From RUG705 sp934101175 (lineage in GTDB: Bacteria > Bacillota_I > Bacilli_A > RF39 > UBA660), in NCBI GenBank assembly GCA_934101175.1, contig CAKOQC010000001.1, positions 1 to 64,000 of the forward strand: a stretch of DNA of 64,000 nt, in the 5' to 3' direction. The notes beneath the pieces are model-generated. The model did no database searches and was not told the DNA's origin. It was given only the letters and a program-made list of their open reading frames with translations. This document shows, piece after piece, positions 62,630-64,000 of this stretch. A program made the position numbers and the translations under genes. Numbering within the stretch: the stretch's first letter is position 1; each line of letters opens with the position of its first letter.

Positions 62630-64000
62630 ATGTCGAAAGAAACAAAAAAGAAGAACAAGAAGACAATGCTTTCAGCTTTCTCAATAATTCTCATCATGAT
62701 CTTTGCTTTGGGAATAGCTTCACATTTATTACCTCAAGCTAAGTTTGTTGGCGAAGAGATAGTAAATGGTAGTGGTGTAGTTGGAGCAAAATTATCTGAT
62801 GTTCTAATGAGTCCAATTCTTGGATTCCAAGATGCTATGGATGTATGTATCTTTATAATGATACTAGGAGCATACTTAGCAGTAGTAACTAAAACTGGTG
62901 CTCTTGAAACTGGAATTAAAGTATTAATTAAAAAGTTAAAAGGTAAAGAACTAGTTTTAATTCCAATACTTATGTTTATCTTTAGTATTGGAGGAACAAC
63001 TTACGGTATGCTAGAAGAAACAGTTGGTTTCTATGCATTACTATCAGCTACGATGGTTGCCGCTGGTATGGATACTATTGTAGCATCAGCAACAATTTTA
63101 CTTGGAGCTGGAGTAGGTGTTCTAGGTTCAACTATTAACCCATTTGCTGTAGGAGCTGCTATTGATGCTCTTCCAGATGGAATTGCTGTAAACCAAGGCG
63201 TAATTATTGCTATTGGTGTAGCATTATGGATTACATCTTACGTTATTGCTACTTTATTCGTAATGCGTTATGCTAAGAAAGTTAAGAAAAATAAAGGTTC
63301 TACATTCTTATCATTGCAAGAACAAAAAGCCATGGAAAATAAATATGGTGAAGAAGAAATTGAAGATAATGTTAAATTATCTGGCAAACAAAAAGTTACT
63401 TTATGGATATTTGGTCTATCATTCTTAATAATGATTTTAGGATTTATTCCATGGGGAGACTTCGGAATTACAATATTTGATAATATTACAGGTTTCTTAA
63501 CAGGTTCTCCTTTAGGAACATGGTACTTTAATGAAAGCACTTTATGGTTCTTAATTGTAACTATTGTATTATGTATTATTAATGGCTTTAGTGAAAAAGA
63601 AACCGTTGATACTATTATAGATGGTGCCGATGATATGATTTCAGTAGCTTTCGTTATTGCTGTAGCTCGTGGAGTATCAGTACTAATGGGAATAACTCAT
63701 TTCGATAACTATATTATCTATAATGCAGCTGAATGGTTAAAAGACATGCCAGCCATCTTATATGCTCCATGTAATTACTTATTACATATAGTATTATCTA
63801 TCTTAGTACCATCATCATCTGGACTTGCTAGTTTATCTACTCCAATTATGGGGCCACTTACTAATCAATTAGGTTTCTCAGTTGAAACTAGTATTATGAT
63901 TATGGTTGCTGCTAATGGATTAGTTAACTTAATAACTCCAACATGTGGTGCTATCATGGGTGGCTTAGCAGTAGCTCGTGTTGAATATTCTACTTGGTTC
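62630..64000 (+). CDS. YfcC-family transporter, likely arginine/ornithine antiporter (3' end outside window)
   Basis: The 457 codons shown begin MSKETKKKNKKTMLSAFSII behind AGGGAGG and stay open to the window end. It has many membrane helices and YfcC/DcuC-type motifs: AYLAVVTKTGALETGI, SIGGTTYGMLEETVGFYALL, LGSTINPFAVGAA, and the late VPSSSGLASLSTPIMGPLT and NLITPTCGAIMGGLAVARV. Such carriers next to arcABC exchange arginine for ornithine. Placement in the arc operon supports this; the substrate is inferred. Confidence 0.88.
   Translation, partial: MSKETKKKNKKTMLSAFSIILIMIFALGIASHLLPQAKFVGEEIVNGSGVVGAKLSDVLMSPILGFQDAMDVCIFIMILGAYLAVVTKTGALETGIKVLIKKLKGKELVLIPILMFIFSIGGTTYGMLEETVGFYALLSATMVAAGMDTIVASATILLGAGVGVLGSTINPFAVGAAIDALPDGIAVNQGVIIAIGVALWITSYVIATLFVMRYAKKVKKNKGSTFLSLQEQKAMENKYGEEEIEDNVKLSGKQKVTLWIFGLSFLIMILGFIPWGDFGITIFDNITGFLTGSPLGTWYFNESTLWFLIVTIVLCIINGFSEKETVDTIIDGADDMISVAFVIAVARGVSVLMGITHFDNYIIYNAAEWLKDMPAILYAPCNYLLHIVLSILVPSSSGLASLSTPIMGPLTNQLGFSVETSIMIMVAANGLVNLITPTCGAIMGGLAVARVEYSTWF

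Noticed and set aside
1..64000. CRISPR array
   Set aside because: No regularly spaced direct repeats of 24-40 bp with unique spacers and no cas genes were found; the repeats present are domain repeats or AT-rich tracts.
1..64000. Mycoplasma-type code with UGA as Trp
   Set aside because: Genes end at UGA at sensible places (for example 3497, 10485, 16332 region starts) and use UGG for conserved Trp, so the standard bacterial code applies.

Overview
The window reads as chromosome of a very AT-rich Bacillota bacterium of the Bacilli/Erysipelotrichia-RF39 type. UGA is a true stop (for example at 3495-3497 and 10483-10485) and Trp is UGG, so the Mycoplasma code is not used. Gene order is Bacillus-like in several places: ylbD-ylbE-ricF with rsmD, nfo with a yqfT-like gene, 6S RNA next to tcdA, miaB-ricA, dnaB-dnaI. 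Many starts follow GGTGAT, the right half of the extended Shine-Dalgarno complement AGGAGGTGAT. SpoVB-like, Cse60-like and Ric proteins point to a spore-forming ancestry.

Region by region: (1) 1-3.9 kb is accessory: the 3' end of tRNA-Met, then small unknown genes, a tRNA-Met-like small RNA with its own promoter and terminator, a short Abi_2-like protein, and a repeat of the tRNA-Met flank at 2.86 kb. (2) 3.9-8.3 kb: a polytopic membrane protein, a MOP-family flippase and MurC. (3) 8.4-12.8 kb: a bacteriocin-type module: a C39-peptidase ABC exporter, a membrane accessory protein, two double-glycine leader peptides (45 and 54 aa) and a flippase-like protein. (4) 12.8-33.2 kb: mostly housekeeping (CBS-type Mn pyrophosphatase, Ric/Ylb cluster, RsmD, a solitary pilin, Fic, Nfo, a class B PBP, L33, EF-P, XerD, a phosphohexomutase, 6S RNA, TcdA, UppS, enolase). 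(5) 33.2-37.4 kb: a J-domain protein followed by an 822-aa protein joining a hydrolase-like domain to an LXG/WXG-like helical region. (6) 37.4-42.8 kb: an invertible promoter in the ON orientation driving a 1570-aa glycine-rich surface protein whose reading frame continues past an in-frame stop. (7) 43-53.8 kb: DnaB, DnaI, DnaE, an InlB_B-repeat protein, GT2, Tgt, Tag, MiaB, RicA. (8) 53.9-57.1 kb: a second, homologous invertible promoter in the OFF orientation before a LamG-containing surface protein. (9) 57.3-64 kb: an amino-acid ABC importer and the arginine deiminase pathway (arcA, argF/arcB, arcC and a YfcC-type antiporter cut by the window end).

The strongest discovery is the pair of homologous invertible promoter segments at 37.45-37.60 kb and 53.88-54.06 kb. 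Both are bounded by inverted AAGTATTCTACTT-like sites with an identical 7-bp centre. Both carry the same -35/-10 pair with 17-bp spacing. They lie in opposite orientations in front of two large surface proteins that both start with a TasA/camelysin-like module. This is the signature of phase-variable surface display. Second-tier items are the tRNA-Met-mimic RNA in the 5' island, the two-peptide bacteriocin locus, the hydrolase/LXG-like protein beside a J-domain protein, and the nonsense codon in the glycine-rich protein.
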